From the NCBI GenBank assembly GCA_942492225.1, contig CALODS010000001.1, forward strand, positions 62,001 to 126,000: DNA of 64,000 bases. Direction: 5' to 3'. The DNA is from JAFGTX01 sp942492225. Lineage in GTDB: Bacteria > Bacillota > Clostridia > Peptostreptococcales > Acidaminobacteraceae. Positions 7,940 through 17,126 of the stretch are shown here, piece after piece. Every line of letters starts with the position of its first letter. Position 1 is the first letter of the stretch. Below the pieces are notes generated by a model. It worked only from the letters and a program-made list of their open reading frames with translations, was not told the origin of the DNA and searched no databases. The position numbers and the translations under genes were made by a program.

Positions 7940-9730
7940 TTATTCAAACAATAATGATTTAGAAAATAGTCGTTCATAGCCTTCTGTCGCACCTAACTCC
8001 ATGTATTCCATTTTTTCAGCCAACGCTTCAATTTCAAGTCGCGCATCCATTGACATTAATGCCATATAAGCCCCTGTTTTCGAGGCGTTACCAACATATA
8101 CCAATTTATCTGCAACTGATGAAGGTAATATGCCAGTACCAATCAGACTATCAACAGATAAATGTGCACCAAATTGACCTGCGACAATAACACGATCAAG
8201 TGATTCTATGGAAATACCAACTTCTTTGAGTAATGCATAAAAACCAGATAAGAGTGCGCCTTTAGCAAGTTGTACCTGTCGAACATCCGATTGTGTTACA
8301 ACAACAGGCACTTTGGATGAAACAATATGTAATTCTCTCTTTTTGTCATTTAGTTTAATATATCGTCGACGATAATCCTCTTCATCCAATGCTTCCAATT
8401 TGATCATAGCACCTTTTTTTGTAACAATTCCAGTTTTAATCATTTCTCTTACTACTGCTAAAATACCACTGCCACAGAGACCTCTAGCATCTCCACCACC
8501 AATCACTTTGGTATGAATTCCTTTTTCATCAATAATAATTTCTTCTATAGCGCCATCTTGAGCACGCATACCTGAACTTATATTCATTCCTTCTAGTGCC
8601 GGACCTGCTGCACATGAACATGACACTAATCTTCCATTGTGAGCGAGCACAATTTCTCCATTGGTACCTATATCAATAAACAAAACCGTTTCATTTTTTT
8701 TATGCAAGTCACAAACATAAGACCCTGCTACAATATCAGATCCTATATAAGATGATACTGAAGGCAAGCAATAAAGCATTGCATTTTCTCCAGCCTCTAT
8801 TCCAATCGACCTTGCATCCAAGTATTTAGATTTTGTAAAGATTGGTGCGTATGGTGAACGTCCAATTGCAGTACTATCAATGCCTAATAAAAAATGTAAC
8901 ATAGTCGTATTACCTGCCACGACAATTTCATAAAGTGAATTTTTTTCAACGCATGACGCTTTTTCTAACTGTAAAATTAGGGCATTGATCCCTTCAACAA
9001 TTGCTGTTTGCAATCGCAAATGACCCTCTTTAGGATTATCCATCGCATATGTTATTCGCGTTAATACATCCAAACCATATGATTTTTGGGGATTTATCAT
9101 TGAGGCTGTTGCAACTTCTTTTCCTGTTTCTAAGTCTACAAGTGCTGCCACAACTGTAGTTGTTCCAATATCAATAGCAACACCATAAATTCCATTATGA
9201 TCTCTTAAAGACTTCAAATCTACTAAGGTTTTATTATTAAAAATGCCAACAAGGGACGACTCTTCATTTAGATTTTTGCGCAGTAACCGCCAGTCAATAG
9301 ATTCAACCTTAAAGGCATCTTTAATAAGACTTTCATAATCCAATTGATTTTCTAGCGTGGCTTTGGCTACTGGTGCTTCTTCTCTTCTAATCATTGATTT
9401 GAATCTAAACTCTGGAACATGACCAGAGGTCAGAATTCTGTGTTTATTATTTTCTTGTGGTAATGTTACTGTTAAAGAAGCCGTTGGGTAGAGGAAACAT
9501 GAAAGTCGTAGACCTTCTTTTATATTTGACTCACCAAGAAGGGTACTTTCTTCATTGCATGGTGACTGTGTCTCTCCAGCAATAATTTTTACTTTACACT
9601 TCCCACATGTTCCTTTTCCATTACAGGGATTATCAACAAAAATACCCCCATTTACAAGGCTTGTCATTAAACTATCTCCTTGCACATGAACAAGTTCTTT
9701 ATCTATTGAAGGAATGCTTATCCGAATCAT
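7940..9730 (-). CDS. Corrinoid activation/regeneration protein (2Fe-2S plus ASKHA ATPase)
   Basis: About 596 residues. Residues 1-90 form a [2Fe-2S] ferredoxin domain with CNGKGTCGKCKVKI and a later SCF cysteine. The remainder is the DUF4445 ASKHA fold, with the nucleotide-binding segments YGVAIDIGTTTVVAALVD near residue 185, FIDIGTNGEIV near 350 and GSGILAVV near 425. This is the RACo/RamA-like activator that uses ATP to reduce Co(II) corrinoid proteins back to Co(I). The ATG at 9730 abuts the stop of the previous gene (TAAATG), so translation is coupled; an in-frame TTG four codons upstream is less likely. Last gene of the six-gene corrinoid operon. Confidence 0.9.
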   Translation of the reverse strand: MIRISIPSIDKELVHVQGDSLMTSLVNGGIFVDNPCNGKGTCGKCKVKIIAGETQSPCNEESTLLGESNIKEGLRLSCFLYPTASLTVTLPQENNKHRILTSGHVPEFRFKSMIRREEAPVAKATLENQLDYESLIKDAFKVESIDWRLLRKNLNEESSLVGIFNNKTLVDLKSLRDHNGIYGVAIDIGTTTVVAALVDLETGKEVATASMINPQKSYGLDVLTRITYAMDNPKEGHLRLQTAIVEGINALILQLEKASCVEKNSLYEIVVAGNTTMLHFLLGIDSTAIGRSPYAPIFTKSKYLDARSIGIEAGENAMLYCLPSVSSYIGSDIVAGSYVCDLHKKNETVLFIDIGTNGEIVLAHNGRLVSCSCAAGPALEGMNISSGMRAQDGAIEEIIIDEKGIHTKVIGGGDARGLCGSGILAVVREMIKTGIVTKKGAMIKLEALDEEDYRRRYIKLNDKKRELHIVSSKVPVVVTQSDVRQVQLAKGALLSGFYALLKEVGISIESLDRVIVAGQFGAHLSVDSLIGTGILPSSVADKLVYVGNASKTGAYMALMSMDARLEIEALAEKMEYMELGATEGYERLFSKSLLFE

Positions 9731-9731
9731 T

Positions 9732-10748
9732 TTACAGCCCAACTTTCACTGTTTTCAATATTTCTTGAACATTTTCAAGGGGCGATTTCATTCCTAATCC
9801 ACATGCTGGTGAAACGATATCAACATCTTGTTTTATACAAAGCTCTGTTAAAGACTTAATTTTATCTGGTGACCCAAATTCAATTGCATAAGTGCTTAAA
9901 TTTCCCATAATACAGCGAGTTGGTAATTCTTTACGTGCCTCTTCTAGATTAACCATTGCATCAAAACTAAGCGCATTGCTTTTAATTTGATTGACTTCCT
10001 TATAGACATTTTTCATCTGGCCACAAATATGAATGATCGTAGGAATGCCTTTATCATTTACGGCTTCTACAATTCTATTTAAATAAGGGACAGCAAACTC
10101 ATTAAAAAATTTCGGCCCAAGTATTTCACCCGTACCACTTGGATCTGAAATCGCAATAATATCCGCACCTGATTCTATTTGCAATAGGGCGAATTCAATA
10201 AGCGATTCTGTAACTAGATTCATGTAGGCATGTGCTTCCTCATTTTTTTTCCTTAATTCTTTATAAAAATCAACCGGCTCCATCACTGAACTTGCTGTAC
10301 TAATAGGTCCTGTTATATTGCCTATAATTGGAACAGATGTATTTCTTGCTTTAAGCAATTTTATTGCTTCTAAAACGACTGCCGACCTACCCTTACGATG
10401 ATCAATCATTGGTAAAGTTCGCCACTGATCAACTGAGGTTATTTTGTATTTAATCACATGCGGTTCTACGGTGTTTGTACCAAAAGTTACTTCAGCACCA
10501 AAGCCTTCTGCTTCTATGGTCATACAAAATGGAACCCCATAATTTTCAAAACATTCTTGTTTAACAACACGTTCAGCTAAATTTGCCATGAGAACTGGAT
10601 CATGATGGGCTTTATAAAAATCAATTGCTTCCTGCTCTATTAAATCTGTGGTTATCATATTCATCATGCCACCAGGACATATACATGGTGGACGATCTAC
10701 ACTTTCACCCTCTAATACATTTAGAAGTCTTTGTTTTGTTGTGAACAT
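9732..10748 (-). CDS. UroD/MtaA-family methylcobamide methyltransferase-like protein (338 aa)
   Basis: A uroporphyrinogen decarboxylase-fold protein of the MtaA/MtbA/CmuA branch, which transfers methyl groups between corrinoid proteins and a thiol or other acceptor. The N terminus begins TTKQRLLNVLEGESVDRPPC, typical of the branch. The zinc motif is intact: IIHICGQ (H-x-C) near residue 240 and a distal Cys in SPACGLG near 313. It is 16 nt downstream of the corrinoid protein gene and coupled to the ASKHA activator. Coenzyme M is not expected in most bacteria, so the acceptor may be another thiol or tetrahydrofolate; this is inference. Confidence 0.85.
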   Translation of the reverse strand: MFTTKQRLLNVLEGESVDRPPCICPGGMMNMITTDLIEQEAIDFYKAHHDPVLMANLAERVVKQECFENYGVPFCMTIEAEGFGAEVTFGTNTVEPHVIKYKITSVDQWRTLPMIDHRKGRSAVVLEAIKLLKARNTSVPIIGNITGPISTASSVMEPVDFYKELRKKNEEAHAYMNLVTESLIEFALLQIESGADIIAISDPSGTGEILGPKFFNEFAVPYLNRIVEAVNDKGIPTIIHICGQMKNVYKEVNQIKSNALSFDAMVNLEEARKELPTRCIMGNLSTYAIEFGSPDKIKSLTELCIKQDVDIVSPACGLGMKSPLENVQEILKTVKVGL

Positions 10749-10763
10749 ATATCAACCCCCATT

Positions 10764-11420
10764 TTAAGAAAGTTTAAGTAATCTTTTAGACAATTTAACA
10801 GCCTCTACCGCATTTACTGAATAGCCATCTGCCCCTATTAAATCAGCAAATTTTTGCGATATAGGACCGCCACCAATAATCACCTTTGTTTGTTCTCTAA
10901 TACCTGCTTCATCAAGCATCTTTATTACCGTCTCCATTCCGCCCATCGTTGTCGTCATAAGCGTTGATAAGCAAACAAGATCTGCACCTACTTCTTTTGC
11001 TTTCTCAACAAAAGCTTGAAGCGGCACATCACGGCCTAAATCATGCATTTCAAAGCCTGCTGTCTCCAACATGATTTTAACCAAATTTTTACCGATGTCA
11101 TGGGTATCACCTTCAACAACACCAATCACGCCTTGTGGTTTAGCTTTTTCCATTTCTTCAGCTGGTAAATGTGGTCTTAAAATATTTAAGCCTTCATACA
11201 TAGCATCTGAACAAAGTAGGACGTCTGTTACAAAATATTCTTCCTCGTCAAACAACTGACTTGCTTGATTCATTCCATCTACCAATCCACCCAATATTCC
11301 TTCTATCACAGGATGTCCCGATTCTACATAGGCATTAGCTGTTTCAATGACAAGATCCTCTTCCATTTCAACAACACCTTCTGCTAATTTTAGTAATAAG
11401 TCTTCTTTTGATAATGACAT
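10764..11420 (-). CDS. Corrinoid methyl-carrier protein (MtaC/MtbC family)
   Basis: A 218-residue protein with an N-terminal helical cap (residues 1-85) and a B12-binding Rossmann domain. The cobalt-ligand loop reads GDTHDIGKN (D-x-H-x-x-G) near residue 104, followed by LVCLSTLMTTT and KVIIGGGPIS. Length and architecture match methyl-carrier corrinoid proteins such as MtaC, MtbC and MttC. It is flanked on both sides by UroD-family genes, so it is the shared methyl carrier of this operon. It is the probable reductive-activation target of the ASKHA protein encoded two genes downstream. Confidence 0.92.
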   Translation of the reverse strand: MSLSKEDLLLKLAEGVVEMEEDLVIETANAYVESGHPVIEGILGGLVDGMNQASQLFDEEEYFVTDVLLCSDAMYEGLNILRPHLPAEEMEKAKPQGVIGVVEGDTHDIGKNLVKIMLETAGFEMHDLGRDVPLQAFVEKAKEVGADLVCLSTLMTTTMGGMETVIKMLDEAGIREQTKVIIGGGPISQKFADLIGADGYSVNAVEAVKLSKRLLKLS

Positions 11421-11443
11421 GTCATTTCCTCCACTCTATCCTT

Positions 11444-12514
11444 CTATATAAAATTCTCAACATTTAATGGCCACGTACCATACTTTCTAGCCGCCTTCAT
11501 AAACTGATCAATATTTTCCATTGGTAAATTACCCGAAAGATCACATCCTGTTGCCAAAATATAACCCATTTCACAGTCGTGTCCTTTTCTTAAACACTCC
11601 TTAACAGATCGGTCTACATCGTCTGGTGTTCCTAAGTACATAATCTCTACTGGATCAACATTTCCGAGAATAGGTACTTTGTGAGAAGCAACTGCTTTTG
11701 CATGGGCTAAATCCACACGATTATCAATGCTAAGCATATCACAGCCTGATTCAACCATATCGCCAACAATCGAAGTTGTATCACCACAGATGTGATAACA
11801 AACCATTCCACCAGCCTCATGAATGTCATTCATTAAATCAATGGTATATGGCAGTACAAACTCTCTATACTGATTTCTATGAAGAATTGTTCCTGAAGCA
11901 ATTGGATCACATAATAATATTAAAGCCCCTCTTTTTATAAACTCGCGATAAATCATTTTTAAGGCTTCAGTACAAAATTTAATGAGTTTGTGTAGATTTT
12001 CTTTTTCTTTACGCGTTGCTCTTAACAAATTTTCTGTCTTGTAAATACTCGCAGCAGCAGTGAATGGTCCTGAGATGAGCACGCCAGTAGGAACTTCATG
12101 ACCTAATTCTTTAACCAAAATTTCTGTTGCTTCACAGTGAAGTTGAAATTTTTTGTCATTTTCCAATAATAGTTTGGTCATATCCAATGAATCAACATCT
12201 TTCAACTCATCAAGGACATACTCAATGATTGCCGGAACTGCGTCTTCAGGGTTAGAAAGAACACTGCCTAGGGCAAGTCCGACGCCATGCAATCCATATT
12301 CTGTGATTAATAAATCATTCCCAAAACGTTCATAACAATCCTTTTGAGCTTGTGCTTCATTTTCTGCAGTGCTTCTTTTTTCCTTGTGCGTCATGCCAGA
12401 AGCTAGTCCTGACATTGAACAAGTCACTGGCATTGCCAAAATTCTGTCCATTGGCTTACCTGTCATAAAAGCCCCTAGACGTTCATTTGGCGTCATCTTA
12501 TCATCTTTATGCAT
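11444..12514 (-). CDS. UroD/MtaA-family methyltransferase-like protein (356 aa)
   Basis: A second uroporphyrinogen decarboxylase-fold protein. The putative zinc motif is CYHICGDT (H-x-C) near residue 246 and a Cys lies in ATGCDLSG near 330. It begins with TPNERLGAFMTGKPMDRI, as in MtaA-like proteins. It precedes the corrinoid gene by 24 nt. In CmuA-type systems a UroD-fold protein itself demethylates the substrate, so this copy or the 338-residue copy could be the substrate-side enzyme. That division of labour is inferred. Confidence 0.82.
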   Translation of the reverse strand: MHKDDKMTPNERLGAFMTGKPMDRILAMPVTCSMSGLASGMTHKEKRSTAENEAQAQKDCYERFGNDLLITEYGLHGVGLALGSVLSNPEDAVPAIIEYVLDELKDVDSLDMTKLLLENDKKFQLHCEATEILVKELGHEVPTGVLISGPFTAAASIYKTENLLRATRKEKENLHKLIKFCTEALKMIYREFIKRGALILLCDPIASGTILHRNQYREFVLPYTIDLMNDIHEAGGMVCYHICGDTTSIVGDMVESGCDMLSIDNRVDLAHAKAVASHKVPILGNVDPVEIMYLGTPDDVDRSVKECLRKGHDCEMGYILATGCDLSGNLPMENIDQFMKAARKYGTWPLNVENFI

Positions 12515-12586
12515 TTTATTTCCCCCTACCTTTTTATGTTCCCTTGATACAATTTATGTTATGCCGCTACAATATTATGGGTGGCT

Positions 12587-13453
12587 CTATAAAATTGTTA
12601 CGGTTCTAACCTGTTTGTTTTTCACCTTGTAACTATTGTTTTTTATGCATGTTTCTCCTATAAATTGTGCTTTTCCAATAACATCTATGCAAGCGTCTCG
12701 GTAACTTTTTTCAGACCCTACATCTACAAAACCCCATTCTGCACGCCCGGTACTAACAAGTCCCAAAGTTGTTTTAGGGCACAGCATTACCAAGCCATCT
12801 TTTCCAAGAATCTGACCCATCTTTTTCAATGTATCAACAGTAAATATCTCTAGTGTTTGATCAAAAAACTTTGGCCCTAAAATATTAAGTCCACCAGATG
12901 AATCTGCATAACTAACAACATTTACACCCTCATTTTTTATAGCTTGAACATAATTGAGTAGTTGCTTTTGTAACTTTGAAAATACCAATGCCATTACATT
13001 GGGACTTTTTCTAAAAACTTTGAATACTTTTACTGGATCTATCAATACGTTTAAAATCGTAAAGGGGCCAGATAAAAATAGAACCACTTCTTCACCTTCA
13101 CTTTTTAGAATAGAAGCAGCCTTTATAACTTCAGCTATCCTTCCTTTAGAAAAATCAATATCCTCTAAAGCTAAAACGTCCTCGATAGTTTGACAACAAT
13201 AATCCTTTGCTCTTGGACCATGAAGGGCATCTCCTAAATTAATGGAAGCACCCATAGCTTCACCTTCAACCGTATGACAAAATGGAAGCATACAAAAATT
13301 ATCATTCTGAGCATTCTTCGCTATTTTTGAGAGTTGTGCTAAACCATTGGCACTTTTATATACCTCTGGAAAAGATAATTTTGATTCAGCAATAATTGAC
13401 TCTTCTACACCCGAACTGTTATTGTGATGACATTTGTAGTCTGCAATTTTCAT
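12587..13453 (-). CDS. Divergent short UroD-family protein (288 aa)
   Basis: A third UroD-fold paralogue, shorter by about 50-70 residues, beginning at ATG after AGGAGG. The equivalent of the H-x-C-G zinc motif reads GLVMLCPKTT, so the zinc His is replaced by Met while the Cys is kept. A Cys near the C terminus (GETCIKNN) may match the distal ligand. Segments such as MLPFCHTVEGEAMGASINLGD and ADSSGGLNILGPKFFDQ align by eye with the 338-residue paralogue. It may bind corrinoid or substrate without standard zinc thiol activation. Located between the CobW gene and the other UroD genes. Confidence 0.75.
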   Translation of the reverse strand: MKIADYKCHHNNSSGVEESIIAESKLSFPEVYKSANGLAQLSKIAKNAQNDNFCMLPFCHTVEGEAMGASINLGDALHGPRAKDYCCQTIEDVLALEDIDFSKGRIAEVIKAASILKSEGEEVVLFLSGPFTILNVLIDPVKVFKVFRKSPNVMALVFSKLQKQLLNYVQAIKNEGVNVVSYADSSGGLNILGPKFFDQTLEIFTVDTLKKMGQILGKDGLVMLCPKTTLGLVSTGRAEWGFVDVGSEKSYRDACIDVIGKAQFIGETCIKNNSYKVKNKQVRTVTIL

Positions 13454-13502
13454 AAAACCTCCTGTTTGTTGACCTTCATCTGTTTCAAAAATTGTTTGTT
13501 TA

Positions 13503-14417
13503 TTAAATTTTTTTATTTAATTCGACTCCAATAAAAGTAACACCAAGCGTCTTATTTTCATCTACATAAGACCAATCCTGACTAAAGGGCGTAAAATTAA
13601 ATTGAATTTGTCTATTATTATCGATTGGTACAAAGCCTTTTGCACGCAATAATCGCCCACTAGCATAAGTGGGTAATGCTAAAAACATTTTCATAAAACT
13701 GCTTTCTGATATTCTTTTCGGTGATGCAATACTCAAACTTTCAAGAACTTTATCTGCTGGCAAAATATCAATATCATTGCCAGCCTTTATCTTCATTTGC
13801 CCTGCTAATTCTATATAGTGTTTAAAAACCATTTCGTTTAAAGGCATCCAATCCTCTTTTACAATAAAGGCTTCACAATTAAGTTGACCAATCCTTGTTA
13901 CAACTTCATCTAAATCGGTTGCCACTCTTTCTGCAAGATGACTCAGTAAAACCATAGAAGTATGTTTGATTTGATCTGTGTAAAAATTTCCAAAATGTGC
14001 TTCATAATCAAGAAAAGCATCATATTCTACAAGCGTTACAATGCTTCCAATACTTATTTCTTTCTTGTTCTCATCCATTATTCTATTACAAACCTCGATG
14101 ACATCAGATAAATTACTTACACCGGAAGGTTCAATTATAAGGTGATCAGGAGTGTAACGCTTATATAGTTCCATGATGCCATTTCTAAAGTCCCCTACTA
14201 AACTACAGCATATACATCCAGCATAAATTTCTTTAATTTGAATTTCTTGATCAAAATAGGCACTATCAATACAGATCTCACCAAACTCATTTTCAATTAA
14301 ACAAACCTTACCTTCTAATAGGGGGAGCCATTTATTAATAAAACTCGTTTTTCCTGCGCCTAGAAATCCAGATACAATATGTATTATCACTTTAGTTCCT
14401 CCGCTATAATTATTCAT
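13503..14417 (-). CDS. CobW/P47K-family GTPase
   Basis: A 304-residue G3E GTPase. The Walker A loop is VSGFLGAGKTSFI near residue 16, the metal-binding CICCSL (C-x-C-C) lies near residue 65, and the Walker B region is HLIIEPSGVSNL near 95. CobW-family proteins chaperone metals (Zn, Co) or act in corrinoid metabolism. As first gene of the corrinoid operon it may load zinc into the UroD-type enzymes or assist corrinoid insertion; this is inferred from context. The canonical C-terminal His-rich stretch is absent. A 30-bp palindrome sits 70-100 nt upstream. Confidence 0.85.
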   Translation of the reverse strand: MNNYSGGTKVIIHIVSGFLGAGKTSFINKWLPLLEGKVCLIENEFGEICIDSAYFDQEIQIKEIYAGCICCSLVGDFRNGIMELYKRYTPDHLIIEPSGVSNLSDVIEVCNRIMDENKKEISIGSIVTLVEYDAFLDYEAHFGNFYTDQIKHTSMVLLSHLAERVATDLDEVVTRIGQLNCEAFIVKEDWMPLNEMVFKHYIELAGQMKIKAGNDIDILPADKVLESLSIASPKRISESSFMKMFLALPTYASGRLLRAKGFVPIDNNRQIQFNFTPFSQDWSYVDENKTLGVTFIGVELNKKI

Positions 14418-14485
14418 TTTAGTACAGTCTTTAAAAGTCTATCAGACAAAAAATTTAACGTCTAATAGTAAAATGAAATACCGTT

Positions 14486-14515
14486 AGATGTATTATTTTA
14501 AAAAATAATACATCT
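14486..14515. promoter_or_regulatory. 30-bp near-perfect palindrome before the corrinoid operon
   Basis: Arms of 14 bp, AGATGTATTATTTT and its exact complement, flank 2 nt. It lies 70 nt upstream of the CobW start. On the minus strand TTTACA followed 17 nt later by AATAAT would place it across a -35/-10 region, so it is a candidate operator. A terminator role is less likely because another terminator follows 30 nt away. Confidence 0.5.
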
Positions 14516-14546
14516 GTAAAAAACACACTATTTATTGCACACAAAA

Positions 14547-14574
14547 AAACAGCGAAGCCATTTCGCTGTTTTTT
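14547..14574. terminator. Terminator after the sucD operon
   Basis: Stem AAACAGCGAA / TTCGCTGTTT is flanked by A and T runs on either side, so it can act in both directions. It ends the minus-strand CoA-transferase/dehydrogenase operon. Confidence 0.85.
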
Positions 14575-14634
14575 TGCGTGTATAAGGATATTCTGGTTTA
14601 TAAAGAACTACATATAAATTAGTCGATTTCTCGA

Positions 14635-15984
14635 TTAACCCCAAATTTCATGGTCTTCTAATAATTGTACATTTTCTCTAATAAGTCCAATACGAGATAT
14701 ATTTAGAAGATGTTTATAAGTAAAATTTTCTGAAATAGAATTATTGCCCCAACTACCACAACCAAGAGTTGTACTTGGTGCAAATCCATTTGTAAATGAA
14801 CCACCTGCAGTTGTTGAAGACGCAGCGTTTACGACAAGTCTAGATACGGATAATGCTTTACCAACTTCTTTGATATTATCAAAGTTATTAGAATGTACTG
14901 CTGCACTATGACCATTGCCTTCTAATTCTAAATTCGTTTTGGCAATTCTAATTCCATCTTCAAAGGTATCATATCTAAAGGTTGATAAAACTGGACACAT
15001 CTTTTCTGAACAAAATAAATCATCTGCACCAATTCCATCTGCTTCAACAAGTAAAACTGTTGTTTCATTTGGTATTTGAAGTTTTGCTAATTCAGCAATT
15101 CGACTCACCGATTGGCCAACAACGTCTTTGTTCATATGACCATTCACAAATAAAGTTTCTCTTAAGCGACGTTTTTCTTCTTTGTCAGTAATTAAGAACC
15201 CACCTTGCTTATTAAAAGCATTTATTACCGTATCATAATCATCTCTATGAATAATCGCTGATTGTTCACCCGAACAAATAATCCCATTATCAAAAGTTCT
15301 GCCCGCTACAATATTTTTTGCAGTTGCATCAAAATCAACATCTCTATCAACTATCACTTGTACATTTCCTGCACCAACTCCGTAAGCAGGTTTTCCGCTT
15401 CCATAAGCCGCTTTAACCATTCCCATACCCCCTGTTGCAACGACAACATCAGCTGCTTGCATCAAGCTATTTGTTAGTTCAATAGAAGGTTCATCAATAA
15501 TTTGAATAAGATGTTTTGGTGCACCTAATTTTTCTATACGTTCATTAATCAGTTCTATCGTTTTACCGCTACAACCTTTCGCACGAGGATGTGGCGCAAT
15601 AATAATTGAATTTCGACCTTTCAAAGCAAACATTGCATTACACATTGGTGTAACAATCGGATTTGTTGTTGGCGTAACAGCACCAACCACCCCAATTGGT
15701 TTAGCAATTTCTATAATATTTTTATCTAAATCTCGTGCAATTTCATCAACTGATTTTTTATCTTTTAGATCATGCCAAATTATTTTTGCTTTTCCTTTAT
15801 TCTTCGCTACTTTATGTTCATAAACACCCATTTTTGTTTCATCAATAGCCATTCTTGCTAATAGTTCTGCATTGTCGTATACAACTTTGCCAATTTCTCT
15901 AACAATTACATCTACTTGTTCTTGAGTGAAACTTTCAAATGTTTTCTGTGCAATTCTTGCCTGCTGAATCATTTTATCCATCAT
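14635..15984 (-). CDS. sucD: CoA-acylating succinate semialdehyde dehydrogenase SucD
   Basis: A 449-residue acylating aldehyde dehydrogenase (SucD/EutE group), predicted to reduce succinyl-CoA to succinate semialdehyde with NAD(P)H. Visible features: PIGVVGAVTPTTNPIVTP near residue 97, the glycine-rich ATGGMGMVKAAYGSGKPA near 183, and the catalytic Cys in DNGIICSGEQS near 237. Length is close to Clostridium kluyveri SucD (about 470). The substrate assignment rests largely on the adjacent 4-hydroxybutyrate dehydrogenase and CoA-transferase; an acetaldehyde or butyraldehyde enzyme would look similar. Third gene of a sigma-54-driven operon, 24 nt after 4hbD. Confidence 0.85.
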   Translation of the reverse strand: MMDKMIQQARIAQKTFESFTQEQVDVIVREIGKVVYDNAELLARMAIDETKMGVYEHKVAKNKGKAKIIWHDLKDKKSVDEIARDLDKNIIEIAKPIGVVGAVTPTTNPIVTPMCNAMFALKGRNSIIIAPHPRAKGCSGKTIELINERIEKLGAPKHLIQIIDEPSIELTNSLMQAADVVVATGGMGMVKAAYGSGKPAYGVGAGNVQVIVDRDVDFDATAKNIVAGRTFDNGIICSGEQSAIIHRDDYDTVINAFNKQGGFLITDKEEKRRLRETLFVNGHMNKDVVGQSVSRIAELAKLQIPNETTVLLVEADGIGADDLFCSEKMCPVLSTFRYDTFEDGIRIAKTNLELEGNGHSAAVHSNNFDNIKEVGKALSVSRLVVNAASSTTAGGSFTNGFAPSTTLGCGSWGNNSISENFTYKHLLNISRIGLIRENVQLLEDHEIWG

Positions 15985-16008
15985 TATTATCCCTCCAAGT
16001 TGTTGTTT

Positions 16009-17124
16009 CTAAAATAAATTCGTGTAAACTTGCAATATATCTTCTCGAGTAAGTGGCACATAATTGTTTGCCAATAATCGGCCCTGTCCTTCAATAACGC
16101 TATCTGTAAACATAATCTTTTCTTCTTCTAACATGCCGTAAATTCTTAATTTATTTTTGCCAAGCAGTTCATTTAGAAGAGCTTCTATCGCTTCATAGAC
16201 ATCTTCAGGTGTTGAATCAAGTAAAATCGCCATTCGTTCGTTTATATCTTTGATAGAACCGTTTGGATTCTTTTTTGTATACATTTTGAATACTTCAGTA
16301 AAAAATTGATAATTAGCTTCTCCATGTGGTACGTGATACTTGCCACCCAATGGATAGGATAAGGCATGTACAGCACCAACGCCTGCATTACCAAATGCAA
16401 TTCCAGCATAATTACTTGCAAGCGCCATATCTTCTAATCGCTCAAAGCGATAGTCCTCTCCATAATCAATAATTTTTAGATAAATATCTAATATGAGTTC
16501 TATAGCCTGAAGACTGTACATCCGCGTATAGGCATTTGCTTTTGGCGACACATAGGACTCAATAGCATGAATTAATGCGTCGATTGAACTATAAATATAA
16601 AACTTATATGGTAATCCTTTAAGCAAACTTGGTATCAGCACTGCATGATCTGGTAATAATGCATCTACCGCTAACCCCATTTTAGTTTGTTTTGACTTTA
16701 TTTCTGCGATTGTAATATTAGTTACTTCACTTCCTGTTCCACAAGTGGTTGGTACAGCTATTAATTCTTTTTCCTTAATCAGAGGTATTTTCTTTTCAAA
16801 AGCATCTACCACATCATGAAGATCTTTTAAAACAAGTATTTTGGCGATATCGAGGACCGTTCCACCACCAATAGCAAAAATACGATTAATTGGTGTTGCT
16901 TTTGCATCGCCTAAAATAGCATTCATCATTTCATCAGAAGGTTCACCAGCACCGTATGTTTCTTGCATTAAAAAACGCGCATTTATATTTAACGGTTTCA
17001 TATAGGGTTCATATAAAAAACTATGTGTTAAGACAAGATCACCCTCACCAATATTAAATGTTTTTGCAAAATCATTAAAATCATTAAATTTGTGAATTTT
17101 TGTGCTTACTTTAATCAATTCCAT
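16009..17124 (-). CDS. 4hbD: 4-hydroxybutyrate dehydrogenase (iron-containing ADH family)
   Basis: A 371-residue group III alcohol dehydrogenase that interconverts succinate semialdehyde and 4-hydroxybutyrate. Visible: the NAD-binding IFAIGGGTVLDIAK near residue 82, AVPTTCGTGSEVTNI near 124, and metal ligands in the DALIHAIESYVS region near 185 and in GAVHALSYPLGGKYHVPHGEAN near 250. Length matches the C. kluyveri and C. aminobutyricum enzymes. It starts 2 nt after the CoA-transferase stop, so coupling is tight. The neighbours make this substrate assignment strong. Confidence 0.9.
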   Translation of the reverse strand: MELIKVSTKIHKFNDFNDFAKTFNIGEGDLVLTHSFLYEPYMKPLNINARFLMQETYGAGEPSDEMMNAILGDAKATPINRIFAIGGGTVLDIAKILVLKDLHDVVDAFEKKIPLIKEKELIAVPTTCGTGSEVTNITIAEIKSKQTKMGLAVDALLPDHAVLIPSLLKGLPYKFYIYSSIDALIHAIESYVSPKANAYTRMYSLQAIELILDIYLKIIDYGEDYRFERLEDMALASNYAGIAFGNAGVGAVHALSYPLGGKYHVPHGEANYQFFTEVFKMYTKKNPNGSIKDINERMAILLDSTPEDVYEAIEALLNELLGKNKLRIYGMLEEEKIMFTDSVIEGQGRLLANNYVPLTREDILQVYTNLF

Positions 17125-17126
17125 AA

